Positions 1-8,147 of a DNA stretch of 64,000 nucleotides are shown here, piece by piece. The stretch covers positions 1,116,001 through 1,180,000 of the forward strand of contig NZ_CZQA01000001.1 in assembly GCF_001458735.1 (NCBI RefSeq), given 5' to 3'. The position numbers and the translations under genes were made by a program. The notes beneath the pieces were generated by a model that did not search any database, had not been told where the DNA came from, and worked only from the letters and a program-made list of their open reading frames with translations. This DNA is from Candidatus Nitrospira nitrosa. Lineage in GTDB: Bacteria > Nitrospirota > Nitrospiria > Nitrospirales > Nitrospiraceae. Every line of letters starts with the position of its first letter. Position 1 is the stretch's first letter.

Positions 1-2484
1 CTCTCGTCGCAGTTAACCGCCCTACCGGGATGGACAGGGTATCTCAAGTGGCGATCTCAGCAAACGGACCATCCCTATCAGGAGGTCTACCCGGTTGACC
101 TCGTCAAATACCTGGCGGTCAGACTCTTCTATGAACGAGAACTTGTGCAGGAGGCCTGTCGGGATACCTTGGGGATAGACGGACAGGATGAGGCGATCCA
201 CCGTTTTGTCGTAGCCTATCCACACGCGTATCGCCTGCGTCGGACTTGGGTCAACGGACAGGTGCTGACTCCATTCCAACGGCAAGTTCGGCAGATGCTG
301 AAACCGAAGACTCGACATGCGCATCACAGTTGGGAAGAACTTGGCCTTCAGCACGAGGCCCATTGGCGTACACGCCAAGTTCACCAACGCCATCATCGGC
401 TGGCCTCACAGCTCATGCGCCTGTCGAAGGCACTTGCGGTAGATCCGGAGGCGATCCAAACAACCACCCGGTCAGACCTGCAGACATTATACGAATGGCT
501 GGAAGGCTGCTCATCGGCCCTGCAGTCTTCCATATGGTTGAACGCGTTCGAAGGAGGGTACAGAAGGCGAATCCTCCATGAGTTGACCGCAAGCCCCAGG
601 CAAGGTGAGGCGGATTCTGTCTCTCCTTCATTGCGAGCCTTAGCCCAGGTCGTTTTCTGCATCGACGTGCGTGCCGAAGTGTTTCGTCGGCATTTGGAGC
701 AGTTGGGTGGGTATGAAACATTCGGTCTTGCGGGATTCTTCGGCGTCCCGCTGGATTATCAGCCATTCGGCGCACATCAGCCTGTCGCGCACTGTCCTGT
801 TCTGCTGAAGCCAAAGAATCGGGTCCGCGAGGTTCCACGAAGTTACCAAGGCCTTTTGGTGGAAGAACGGAAACAAGCCGAACAGTTGGCTCGCACGGCT
901 ACTGAATTGCTGCATGACTTGAAGACCAACGTGGTGACACCCTATGTCATGGTCGAGGCGATCGGCTGGTTTTTTGGGGTTCCGCTGCTAGGCAGGACGC
1001 TCTTTCCTGCTTGGTATGCCAAGGTCAGACGATGGGCCCGACGAGTGTTCATGCCATCACTGGCCACCACCCTGACAGTGGAGACACTGCAACGGGAAGA
1101 GGCTGAGGAAATGGTCGCCACCGAACAGCGAGCGATCATTCGGGAGGTTGTCCGTCAACGGCTCGCTCTCGACGGCGCTGTGCTCTCGCCGACACTGCTC
1201 GATAAAATCAGACGAGTAGCGATCGGTGAAGCCGAAAATAGTCATGAGGACATTGTGAGGGTACTCGGCTTGACATCTGAAGCGCAGGCGGCCCTCTATC
1301 AAGAGTTACGCGATCGCCATCGGATCAGTCCAAGAGGAGTGTCCGCGTACTTAGGACGTCTCACACATACGGGATTTTCGGCGGGAGAACAAGCCTACCT
1401 TGTCGAGGCGGCCTTACGGCTCATGGGTCTCACAGCCAATTTCGCACGTGTTGTCCTGTTCTGTGCGCACGGCAGCACCTCGCAGAACAACCCATACGAA
1501 GCGGCGCTGGATTGCGGCGCCTGCGGTGGAAATCATGGATTGCCGAACGCTCGTACGATCGCGGCGATGGCCAATAAACCGACATTGCGGGAACTACTGA
1601 AAAAACGTGGGATCGTGATTCCTACGGATACACAGTTTTTGGCTGCAGAGCATGATACGACGACAGACTGTGTCCGCATCGTCGATTTGGAAGACGTTCC
1701 GGCTACTCACCGGAAAGATCTCGAGCGATTACTGCTCGATCTCGATCGAGCAGGGGGGCAGGTGTCGCTGGAACGGGCTCAAGCCTTGGCGCCACGAACT
1801 TCCCATAACGCCCGTTCGGCTCGGCAGTCAGCTAGACGAAGGAGTGAGGATTGGGCGGAAGTGAGACCTGAGTGGGGGCTGTCAAAAAACAGTTTGATTG
1901 TGATCGGCCGTCGCGCTTTGACCCAAGGCCTGAATCTAGAAGGTCGCTCGTTCCTCCATTCGTATGACTACAGGCAAGATGCGGCGGGCAAAATTCTGGA
2001 GGCGATTATGACCGCTCCGTTGGTGGTCGCGCAATGGATCAATATGGAGCACTATTTTTCGTCGGTCGATAACGAGGTGTACGGCAGCGGCAGTAAGGTC
2101 TACCATAATGTTGTGGGCCGTATCGGGGTTATGACCGGAGTTTGGAGCGACCTCAGACTTGGGCTTCCGGCTCAAACCGTCCTGAACGGGTCCGTGCCCT
2201 ACCATGAACCGATGAGGTTACTGACTATTATCGAAGGACCGAAGGATCGCATCGACCGGGTGATCGGCAAGCATCCCCTCTTGGACCAATTGATTACCCT
2301 GGGTTGGATCACCCTGATTTCGCTCGATCCGACGGACCACCGATGCTATCGGTATGATCGCGTCAGGGGCTGGATGAAGGAAACTCAGCAGCAAGGAGGC
2401 AGCAATCATGGCTGGACTGACATTGCACCCGATGAAGGAAATCAAGATCGTTGTGCAGGGCGAGCAATTGAAATTTGTCACTGA
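1..2484 (+). CDS. dabA: Inorganic carbon transporter subunit DabA (DUF2309), 5'-truncated by window edge
   Basis: The reading frame is open from base 1 and ends at 2484, so 827 residues are visible and the true start lies upstream. Early residues (LPGWTGYLKWR) match the DUF2309/DabA family. The beta-carbonic-anhydrase-like zinc site is visible: Cys and Asp in FCIDVR (codons at 658 and 664), His in FCAHGS (1468) and Cys in DCGACGG (1513-1524). DabA is known to work with a membrane NADH-dehydrogenase-like subunit DabB to drive one-way CO2 hydration and bicarbonate accumulation; dabB would be expected upstream, outside the window. The end overlaps the PII-like gene by 77 bp, implying translational coupling. 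Family assignment is firm; function as a carbon pump is inferred from characterised members. Confidence 0.93.
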   Translation, partial: LSSQLTALPGWTGYLKWRSQQTDHPYQEVYPVDLVKYLAVRLFYERELVQEACRDTLGIDGQDEAIHRFVVAYPHAYRLRRTWVNGQVLTPFQRQVRQMLKPKTRHAHHSWEELGLQHEAHWRTRQVHQRHHRLASQLMRLSKALAVDPEAIQTTTRSDLQTLYEWLEGCSSALQSSIWLNAFEGGYRRRILHELTASPRQGEADSVSPSLRALAQVVFCIDVRAEVFRRHLEQLGGYETFGLAGFFGVPLDYQPFGAHQPVAHCPVLLKPKNRVREVPRSYQGLLVEERKQAEQLARTATELLHDLKTNVVTPYVMVEAIGWFFGVPLLGRTLFPAWYAKVRRWARRVFMPSLATTLTVETLQREEAEEMVATEQRAIIREVVRQRLALDGAVLSPTLLDKIRRVAIGEAENSHEDIVRVLGLTSEAQAALYQELRDRHRISPRGVSAYLGRLTHTGFSAGEQAYLVEAALRLMGLTANFARVVLFCAHGSTSQNNPYEAALDCGACGGNHGLPNARTIAAMANKPTLRELLKKRGIVIPTDTQFLAAEHDTTTDCVRIVDLEDVPATHRKDLERLLLDLDRAGGQVSLERAQALAPRTSHNARSARQSARRRSEDWAEVRPEWGLSKNSLIVIGRRALTQGLNLEGRSFLHSYDYRQDAAGKILEAIMTAPLVVAQWINMEHYFSSVDNEVYGSGSKVYHNVVGRIGVMTGVWSDLRLGLPAQTVLNGSVPYHEPMRLLTIIEGPKDRIDRVIGKHPLLDQLITLGWITLISLDPTDHRCYRYDRVRGWMKETQQQGGSNHGWTDIAPDEGNQDRCAGRAIEICH

Positions 2485-2737
2485 GCTCTTAGACCGAACC
2501 GGCGCCACAGGCTATACCATCATCAACAACGTATCCGGTAAGGGACATGATGGTTTTCATGAAGGGCACCTGGTGTTTGATGATACCAGCAGCCAAGTGA
2601 TTGTGTTCACGGTCGTGCCTGATAGCAAGGTTGAGCCTATCTTGGCCGGGCTCGGTCCACTTTTCCATCGACACTCCGGTGCCATGTTCGTGAGCGATGT
2701 GGCAGTCAGCCGACGAGAGCACTTTACTCCACAATGA
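2408..2737 (+). CDS. PII-like signalling protein linked to DabA
   Basis: This 109-residue protein has the size and beta-alpha-beta pattern of PII/CPII proteins (MKEIKIVVQGEQ near the start, VFTVVPDSKVEPILAGLGPL in the second half) but no recognisable GlnB uridylylation T-loop. A strong ribosome site AAGGAGG (2393-2399) lies 8 bp before ATG 2408; a second in-frame ATG at 2432 is possible but has no such site. It begins inside the end of dabA. PII-like proteins beside bicarbonate transporters (SbtB, CPII) bind adenine nucleotides and sense carbon status, so control of the Dab pump is the likely role. That is an inference from position and fold. Confidence 0.8.
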   Translation: MAGLTLHPMKEIKIVVQGEQLKFVTELLDRTGATGYTIINNVSGKGHDGFHEGHLVFDDTSSQVIVFTVVPDSKVEPILAGLGPLFHRHSGAMFVSDVAVSRREHFTPQ

Positions 2738-2858
2738 AGAGAGATCGGTCCAACTGACTCCACGTAGCTCTCCCATGCCTGATGCCAGGGGTGAGTTGCC
2801 TGGCCGAGGCCTTCTCCGGGTTCAGTCGAACTCATCGAATCCTGCGGCTCTTTTCTGG

Positions 2859-2969
2859 CAGGCTGTTGCCAAAGACTGCCAGCAGCGTTCTCGCATCGCT
2901 CAGAGGCTCAACGTACAGGGCAGAGTACGATCCACCTCTTCACTCGCTGAGGCCTTTCTGACCAGCCTG
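2859..2969 (+). repeat. MITE-like dispersed repeat, copy A
   Basis: A 111-bp intergenic unit that begins CAGGCTGTTGCCAAAG and ends CTTTCTGACCAGCCTG, so its ends form an imperfect terminal inverted repeat. Internally it shares CGCTCAGAGGCTCAACGTAC and TCGCTGAGGCC-like blocks with the reverse complement of 13824-13947. The rest of the 2738-3203 gap shows no convincing gene. A further shared fragment, a match to AGTGTGTTGACAAAC (reverse complement), lies near 3030-3050 and also beside copy B. Confidence 0.8.
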
Positions 2970-3203
2970 CGGGCCACTCTGCTCCCGTTGGAGACCTTAA
3001 AAGTTGTGCGTTTTCAGTTTGGTGAACGTGTTTGTCAACACACTGTTCGCACAGTTTATGGGGGGCTCAAAGATCTTCGGAGGTGTTTGAGACTTGCCTC
3101 CAGCAGGAGTCTGTAATGTTGGCTCAACGGGCCTGGGAAATCTGAACATTCATCGTGGCAAGACGGGACATACTCCCATAGCGGCTGCTGATGGTGTGGC
3201 GAA

Positions 3204-3584
3204 TTAGTGTGTAGACGATTGTGTGATAGGTTCAAGCAGTTTAATAACGACAGTGCTGAGACCCGCTTCTGGGTCGAGATCCGTCACGATGTTTTGAACT
3301 TTGACACCGATGGCTTGCTCAATGCGGCCTCGCAGCACATGCTGACAAGAGTCAAACAAAGCCCGATGAAATCGACGGAGCAGCTCGTGACCGTCAGTTG
3401 ACCTGGCCAGTTCCTTCTCCGCCGGAATGGATGTGCTTCGGGCTGATGTGACGTAGATCAGTTCGTCATACGCGTGGGCTTGCACATGGGAATAGCCAGA
3501 CTTCATGAACTCGGTCTGAAAATCTAAAACAGCGAGCATGACCGCATATTCGATCTCCGCTTTGTTGGAGAGAACTCTAGCCAT
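3204..3584 (-). CDS. MpsC / DUF2294 family protein
   Basis: A 126-residue protein whose second half (LLRRFHRALFDSCQHVLRGR, then IEQAIGVKVQNIVTDLDPEA) matches the DUF2294 family. Some members are annotated MpsC, part of a sodium-translocating membrane-potential system in Gram-positives, but here there is no membrane segment and no MpsAB neighbour, so the name says little about function. It is the last gene of a minus-strand run (isocitrate dehydrogenase, its C-terminal-like partner, an unknown protein, this one) with only 3 bp to the gene before it. A GGGGAA stretch before ATG 3584 is a modest ribosome site. Confidence 0.7.
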   Translation of the reverse strand: MARVLSNKAEIEYAVMLAVLDFQTEFMKSGYSHVQAHAYDELIYVTSARSTSIPAEKELARSTDGHELLRRFHRALFDSCQHVLRGRIEQAIGVKVQNIVTDLDPEAGLSTVVIKLLEPITQSSTH

Positions 3585-3587
3585 GAT

Positions 3588-3869
3588 CTATTCCCCATCG
3601 GTGCGCCAGGACCGAATCCACCGTCCAGTTTGGGGGTTTTCGAGTCTGATGCCGAAGCGATCACGGAGAAATGCTTCTTGCCGTTCGGTCAGTATCGTTG
3701 AGCCTGTACGGGGGCTAGGAGCTGATGGCTCCAACTCGAGCATAGGAGGCTCTATGCCTTCCCACGCGGCAATTCCAAGGTCTTCACTCGTCAAGACTTT
3801 CATGCCGCACTTCCGGTGAGATGCGTGCCACTCTATGGCTGAGGCGATGGCGCTCTCGCGAACGTCCAT
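3588..3869 (-). CDS. Hypothetical protein in the isocitrate dehydrogenase operon
   Basis: I do not recognise this 93-residue protein. ATG 3869 is preferred because it follows the stop of the upstream gene (3886) without overlap; a longer version starting at 3914 would overlap that gene. The middle is proline-rich (PPMLELEPSAPSPRTGS) and the end is basic with two tryptophans. Its tight spacing on both sides (16 bp and 3 bp) argues that it is expressed with the isocitrate dehydrogenase operon. No signal peptide or membrane segment is visible. Confidence 0.5.
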   Translation of the reverse strand: MDVRESAIASAIEWHASHRKCGMKVLTSEDLGIAAWEGIEPPMLELEPSAPSPRTGSTILTERQEAFLRDRFGIRLENPQTGRWIRSWRTDGE

Positions 3870-3885
3870 CGCCTCGATGCAGGTG

Positions 3886-4236
3886 TTAGTAAGCTTTGCT
3901 GAAGCCGGCCTCACCGTCGTAGTTCCATAACTTCTGCGCTGCGGACCACCACCAACCCTTCTTGCTCAGGGCGTCCAGGAAGGTATTGACGTCCGCATCC
4001 TGCACATCCTTGGTGGCCATGAACCGGCATCGGTACCAATTGACCTGAAGCAGATCAGGACTCACGAAGCCAGGCCAGACCTTCGTGCCTCTGTTCGAAA
4101 TGAATTCACATTTGAACGGTCCGATGTCATCGAACTTCGGAATGCCTTTGTCCGCGATGATGTACATATCGACTCCGACGAGTTTGATGTCTTTCTTCTT
4201 TTTGGTTGCCTTTGCAGTTTCAGTGAATGTTGGCAT
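3886..4236 (-). CDS. Stand-alone protein resembling the C-terminal domain of long isocitrate dehydrogenases
   Basis: A 116-residue protein with a lysine-rich N-terminus, then GVDMYI, FISNRGTKVWPG, WYRCRF and LWNYDGEAGFS. These blocks resemble, in the same order, the roughly 130-140 residue extension that follows the catalytic core in long (about 480-500 residue) bacterial isocitrate dehydrogenases; this comparison is from memory and not searched. A near-perfect ribosome site AAGGAGATATCC precedes ATG 4236. It lies 33 bp after a core-only isocitrate dehydrogenase on the same strand, so the two may form one enzyme from two chains. It could also be a paralogous small protein with another role. 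Confidence 0.65.
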   Translation of the reverse strand: MPTFTETAKATKKKKDIKLVGVDMYIIADKGIPKFDDIGPFKCEFISNRGTKVWPGFVSPDLLQVNWYRCRFMATKDVQDADVNTFLDALSKKGWWWSAAQKLWNYDGEAGFSKAY

Positions 4237-4269
4237 GGATATCTCCTTATTCAGTCCGGACTCTGAAGC

Positions 4270-5286
4270 TCAGGCCTTTGCGTGCATCTTGTCCACGATT
4301 GCTTGTGCATACTCGTCTGTTTTGGCGGTTCCACCGACGTCGTATGTCACATGTTTTCTCTCATCAAGCACGGCGAACATGGCCTTCTCGATTCGAGCAG
4401 CAGCAGCTTCTTCACCGAGCCAACGAAGCATCATGATGCCGGAGACCAGCACGGCTGAAGGATTAACCTTCTTCATGCCGGCGTATTTCGGCGCTGAGCC
4501 ATGGACGGCTTCGAAGATCGCGCATCCGTCGCCGACATTGGCGCCGGGTGCGAATCCCAAGCCTCCCACTAGTCCAGCACAGAGGTCCGTCAGGATGTCG
4601 CCGTAGAGGTTCGGGAGCACCAGGCAGTCGAACTGGGCAGGATTTCGCACCAACTGCATGCAGCAGTTATCCACGATAATGTCGCCGGACTCGATGTCCG
4701 GATACTTTTTAGCGACTTCCCGGAAGGCATCGAGAAAGAGACCGTCGGTCATCTTCATGATGTTGGCCTTGTGGACGCAGTAGATCTTCTTGCGTCCGTT
4801 GGCTTTCGCCCACTTAAACGCGAAGTCAGCAATCCGGTAGGAGCCTGGCCAGGTAATGACCTTGAGACATTGCGCGACTTCATCCGATACCATGTGCTCG
4901 ATGGCGGCGTAGCAGTCTTCGGTGTTCTCACGAAAGTTGATGATGTCGATCTTGTCCCAAGGCCGCTTGAGGACGGGGATGAGTTTGGCCGGCCGCACAT
5001 TCGCATAGAGATCAAAGACTTTACGGAGGGTCACATTGGCGCTCTTATGTCCGGTTCCAATCGGTGTGGTCGTGGGCCCCTTCAGGGCAACCTTGTTCTT
5101 CGCGATGTTTTGAATGGTCTTGTCAGGCAGGAGGGTGCCGTACTTCTCGAGGCAGTCGAGCCCAATGTCCTCATACTCCCACTTAATATTGACTCCGCTT
5201 GCATCGATGACGAGCCGCACCGCTTCGCAAATTTCCGGGCCGGTGCCTTCTCCCGGTAACATCGTGACGACATGCTGGTTCCCCAT
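4270..5286 (-). CDS. icd: Isocitrate dehydrogenase (NAD-type, core only)
   Basis: A 338-residue beta-decarboxylating dehydrogenase. Visible are MLPGEGTGPEICEAV at the N-terminus, the substrate-binding FRENTEDCYAAIEH, the metal-binding stretch LPNLYGDILTDLCAGLVGG and GCAIFEAVHGSAPKYAG. ATG 5286 is chosen because AGGGAGGT sits just upstream; a longer start at 5358 lacks a ribosome site and adds non-conserved sequence. It converts isocitrate to 2-oxoglutarate with NAD(P), or the reverse in a reductive TCA cycle. Isopropylmalate or homoisocitrate dehydrogenase are alternatives, but the ENTED-type loop and neighbours favour isocitrate. It heads a four-gene operon. The missing C-terminal extension appears to be supplied by the next gene. 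Confidence 0.88.
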   Translation of the reverse strand: MGNQHVVTMLPGEGTGPEICEAVRLVIDASGVNIKWEYEDIGLDCLEKYGTLLPDKTIQNIAKNKVALKGPTTTPIGTGHKSANVTLRKVFDLYANVRPAKLIPVLKRPWDKIDIINFRENTEDCYAAIEHMVSDEVAQCLKVITWPGSYRIADFAFKWAKANGRKKIYCVHKANIMKMTDGLFLDAFREVAKKYPDIESGDIIVDNCCMQLVRNPAQFDCLVLPNLYGDILTDLCAGLVGGLGFAPGANVGDGCAIFEAVHGSAPKYAGMKKVNPSAVLVSGIMMLRWLGEEAAAARIEKAMFAVLDERKHVTYDVGGTAKTDEYAQAIVDKMHAKA

Positions 5287-5600
5287 TGAAACCTCCCTTA
5301 AGCAGCAAGGGCGATCGGACCATCCGCTCCCCTTTCTTCTATGGGATGAGTAGTGCAAATGCGATTCCAGCCGAATTATTTTCTCGCTGGGTCAAGAGGG
5401 TATTAAAAATACAGGCAAATATGGGCAGAAGAGAGACTGGATGGATGTGCCGGGATCATGCTGGGCTTATGGGGCGTGCGCCAATACACGTGTTGCACGG
5501 AACCTCGTGCGCCTGTGCTCATCTCTGTAAGACGCATAGCGAGATCTCATGATGCCTCGCATAGGTACGCTCAGGACCAGGGGGGCGTAAGGAAATTATA
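5287..5600. other. Intergenic region upstream of icd
   Basis: About 314 bp between the icd start and the 3' end of the cysD relic. No supported gene. It should carry the icd promoter on the minus strand, but I could not place -10/-35 boxes with confidence. Confidence 0.4.
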
Positions 5601-6374
5601 TATGCCCAAGTTTGCGAAGCGTCTCAATGCCGCGGCCTTGCACCTGGGCACGACCGCTTCGCTCTGCAATGGTGGCGACGTGGAGTTCAGAAAGCATTTG
5701 TGGAATCGTCGAGGCACGACGACACAGTACCGGTGCAAGGCACACATCCGAGACTCCGATATCGCATCCCGTCACCTTGAGCGAAGTAGAGTGTAGGAAG
5801 AGGAACTCGTTCGAGCTCCAAATATTCCCAGATGTTTAGTTCCGTCCAGTCCAAGAGGGGATGCACGCGGATATGGGAGCCGGTCGGGAAGGTCGTAGTA
5901 AATTAATCTCAGAGCTTAGGGGGTTGATCCAGGAAATCCCATTCGCCATGCTTATCGCGCGATGAAAAATAACGCTCTTTGGCGCGTGTTCCTTCTTCAT
6001 CCGCACGAATCCCCAGAATGATGGCGGTCCGCTTGTGTTTGGCAATAGTTTTCTTGAGGGCCTCGATCCTCATGGCCGTATAGCAGGTCACACGGCCTTG
6101 TTCCGGGCCCATGCCTGCTGACAGTGCCTCGGAGTTCTGACCCACGACCAGATCGAGGTGCCATTCGCGACACTCGATGAGTTCCGGCATTTCGTAGCCG
6201 GAATCGATGTGAACGAGTGGGAACGACACATACCCAAAGAAGGCCTTGCGTGCGAGTCACAACAACACAATCGAGTCTTTTCCTATGGACCAGCATCGCC
6301 AGATCGGCAAAGTGCTTGTAGGCCTCGCGCAGAATGTAGACGCTTTGATCTTACAATGTCCGTAAATGCTTCAT
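5601..6374 (-). pseudogene. cysD: Decayed sulfate adenylyltransferase subunit 2 (cysD)
   Basis: Joining frames gives a nearly full-length CysD. It begins ATG 6374 (MKHLRTL), then DQSVYILREAYKHFADL, the PP-loop [68 protein letters not shown] and [13 protein letters not shown], and after a frameshift near 5709 ATIAERSGRAQ. Stops interrupt it at 6351-6353 (TAA), 6258-6260 (TGA where Trp of LLWLARKA is expected), 5909-5911 (TGA) and 5903-5905 (TAA). CysD pairs with CysN to make adenylylsulfate; no cysN is present here. The high residual similarity suggests recent inactivation. The decayed copy implies another route or another sulfate-activation locus. Confidence 0.88.
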
Positions 6375-6742
6375 TCTCTTCCCACCCTCATCAGTCTGTG
6401 TGGGGGGGGCGGTGCTGCTTCATGATGAACAGGGAAATTGGGATGCGCCTACAAAGAGAAGGGTAGATACAATGGGTTGTAACAGCATGGTTCGTGATCC
6501 GAGACTGTAGGAAAACTAGGAGCGAGCATCGGCCTGATGATTCCTACTGATATCATCGTGGCGTCAGAAATTCGTGCAATCGTCAGCCCCAAGGATGCGT
6601 TGGAAGAAGTGAGGAACAGTTGCTCACATATCATCTATAAACTGGAAGAGCTGGATGGTGGTATCAGGGAGGCGTCTATGGACTGTGCTGTAGATTGTGT
6701 GTCAGCGCACAAGCCTGCGTGTGAATGTGCGTCGGTGCTCGC
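6375..6742. other. Intergenic region between cysD relic and response regulator
   Basis: No convincing gene. A plus-strand frame at 6537-6746 (69 codons) lacks a well-spaced ribosome site, has no recognisable motif and runs into the end of the response regulator. Confidence 0.4.
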
Positions 6743-8146
6743 TTAGGGATTGTTGGGCTTGCGTCGTCGGTCCAGCATCCAGCGGGTGATACCAAGATGC
6801 TTGGCAGCCAGAGATTTATTTCCATCGGACCGTTGTAATACTTCGCTGATGATGCGGTCCTCAAGGTCCGTTAAGGATTCACCGAGGTGGAATGAAAGGT
6901 GGATCTGAGCGGGATCCGTCGTATCTGACATCGATCTAGGAGGAGCCGTATCAGCGATCGGCTGCACGGGAGTTTCTCGCACGTCAGAGGGGAAATGCCC
7001 TGCTTCAAGCGTTTCACCAGGGCAGAAGAGTACCGCCCGTTCTATGAGATTACTCAATTCACGCACATTGCCGGGAAAGTGGTACTGCTGTAACAGCGTT
7101 TCCGCGCTGGTTCCCAGTGCCCGAACCGGTTTCCGAAGTGACAGTGCGGAGCGGGCTAAAAATTGCTTCGCTAGCAGGATGATGTCATCCGGCCGTTCCC
7201 GCAACGGGGGAATTGTGAGGGTCACGACATTCAGTCGGAAATAGAGATCTTCGCGAAATTCGCCCTTGGCAACCGCATCCTTCAGATTGCGATTCGTGGC
7301 CGCCATGAAACGCACATCCACCGGGATCGTGGCTGATCCCCCGACACGGCGGAGCGTCCGTTCTTCGATGACCCGCAAGAGCTTCGCTTGTAACGGGAGG
7401 GGGAGGTCACCGATCTCGTCGAACATGAGGGTTCCCCCCTCCGCGAGTTCGATCAAGCCAGTCTTGCGGCCTATTGCTCCAGTAAATGATCCTTTCTCAT
7501 GGCCAACGAGCTCACTCTCAAAGAGTTCCCGTGGAATCGATGGACAGTCGACTTCGATACAGGGTTTGTGGGCTCTGGCGCTGTTATAGTGGATCACCCG
7601 GCCCATGTATTGTTTCCCGGTGCCGGTCTCGCCCTGGAGTAACACGGTGACACGGTCGTTCTTGGCGAGCTCCCGGACCTGGCTCATGAAGTGCTGAGTG
7701 ACGGGGCTTTTGGCAATGACCCGGTCGAGCGCGTATCGGTCAGCGTCTTGCCCGCTCTGCATATGAACCTGGCGCTGCAACGTCAGCAGCTGCGTCGCTC
7801 TGCTCAACGCGTGCAGGAGGTCTTCCATGTCGATGGATTTGGCCACGAAGTCGAAGGCTCCCAGTTTCGTCGCCTCGACGGCATCTTTGACCGTGCCCCT
7901 TGCAGTGACGAGGATAACCAGCAAGTTTGGCGAGCTCTGTTTGACACGGGCCAGCACGTCCAGGCCCGTGAGATTCGGCATGACCAGATCAAGCACGAGA
8001 ATATCCGGTTCAGTCGTACGGAGCAGCCCAAGCGCTTCCTCGCCGGAACTCGCGGTCTGGACCATATAGCCGTGATCGCTGAGGCGCAGCGCGAAGGCTT
8101 CGCGAACAGACGTTTCATCTTCAACGAGAAGGAGTTGCCAGGTCAT
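6743..8146 (-). CDS. NtrC-family sigma-54-dependent response regulator
   Basis: A 467-residue regulator in three parts: receiver domain (residues 1-120, acidic pocket VEDE, phospho-acceptor in VLDLVMPN, conserved Lys in FVAKS), AAA+ domain (about 145-375, Walker A GETGTGK, sigma-54 contact loop GSFTGA, Walker B LMFDEIGDLP, arginine-rich RLNVVTLTIPPLRER) and a Fis-type helix-turn-helix at the end (LAAKHLGITRWMLDRR). The contact loop reads GSFTGA rather than the usual GAFTGA. It starts 1 bp after the histidine kinase stop, so kinase and regulator are an operon and a cognate pair. It would activate sigma-54 promoters; targets are unknown. Confidence 0.93.
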   Translation of the reverse strand: MTWQLLLVEDETSVREAFALRLSDHGYMVQTASSGEEALGLLRTTEPDILVLDLVMPNLTGLDVLARVKQSSPNLLVILVTARGTVKDAVEATKLGAFDFVAKSIDMEDLLHALSRATQLLTLQRQVHMQSGQDADRYALDRVIAKSPVTQHFMSQVRELAKNDRVTVLLQGETGTGKQYMGRVIHYNSARAHKPCIEVDCPSIPRELFESELVGHEKGSFTGAIGRKTGLIELAEGGTLMFDEIGDLPLPLQAKLLRVIEERTLRRVGGSATIPVDVRFMAATNRNLKDAVAKGEFREDLYFRLNVVTLTIPPLRERPDDIILLAKQFLARSALSLRKPVRALGTSAETLLQQYHFPGNVRELSNLIERAVLFCPGETLEAGHFPSDVRETPVQPIADTAPPRSMSDTTDPAQIHLSFHLGESLTDLEDRIISEVLQRSDGNKSLAAKHLGITRWMLDRRRKPNNP

Positions 8147-8147
8147 G

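Noticed and set aside
2697-3116. 139-codon plus-strand frame after the PII-like gene
   Set aside because: It runs through MITE copy A, has no ribosome site and overlaps the end of the PII-like gene.
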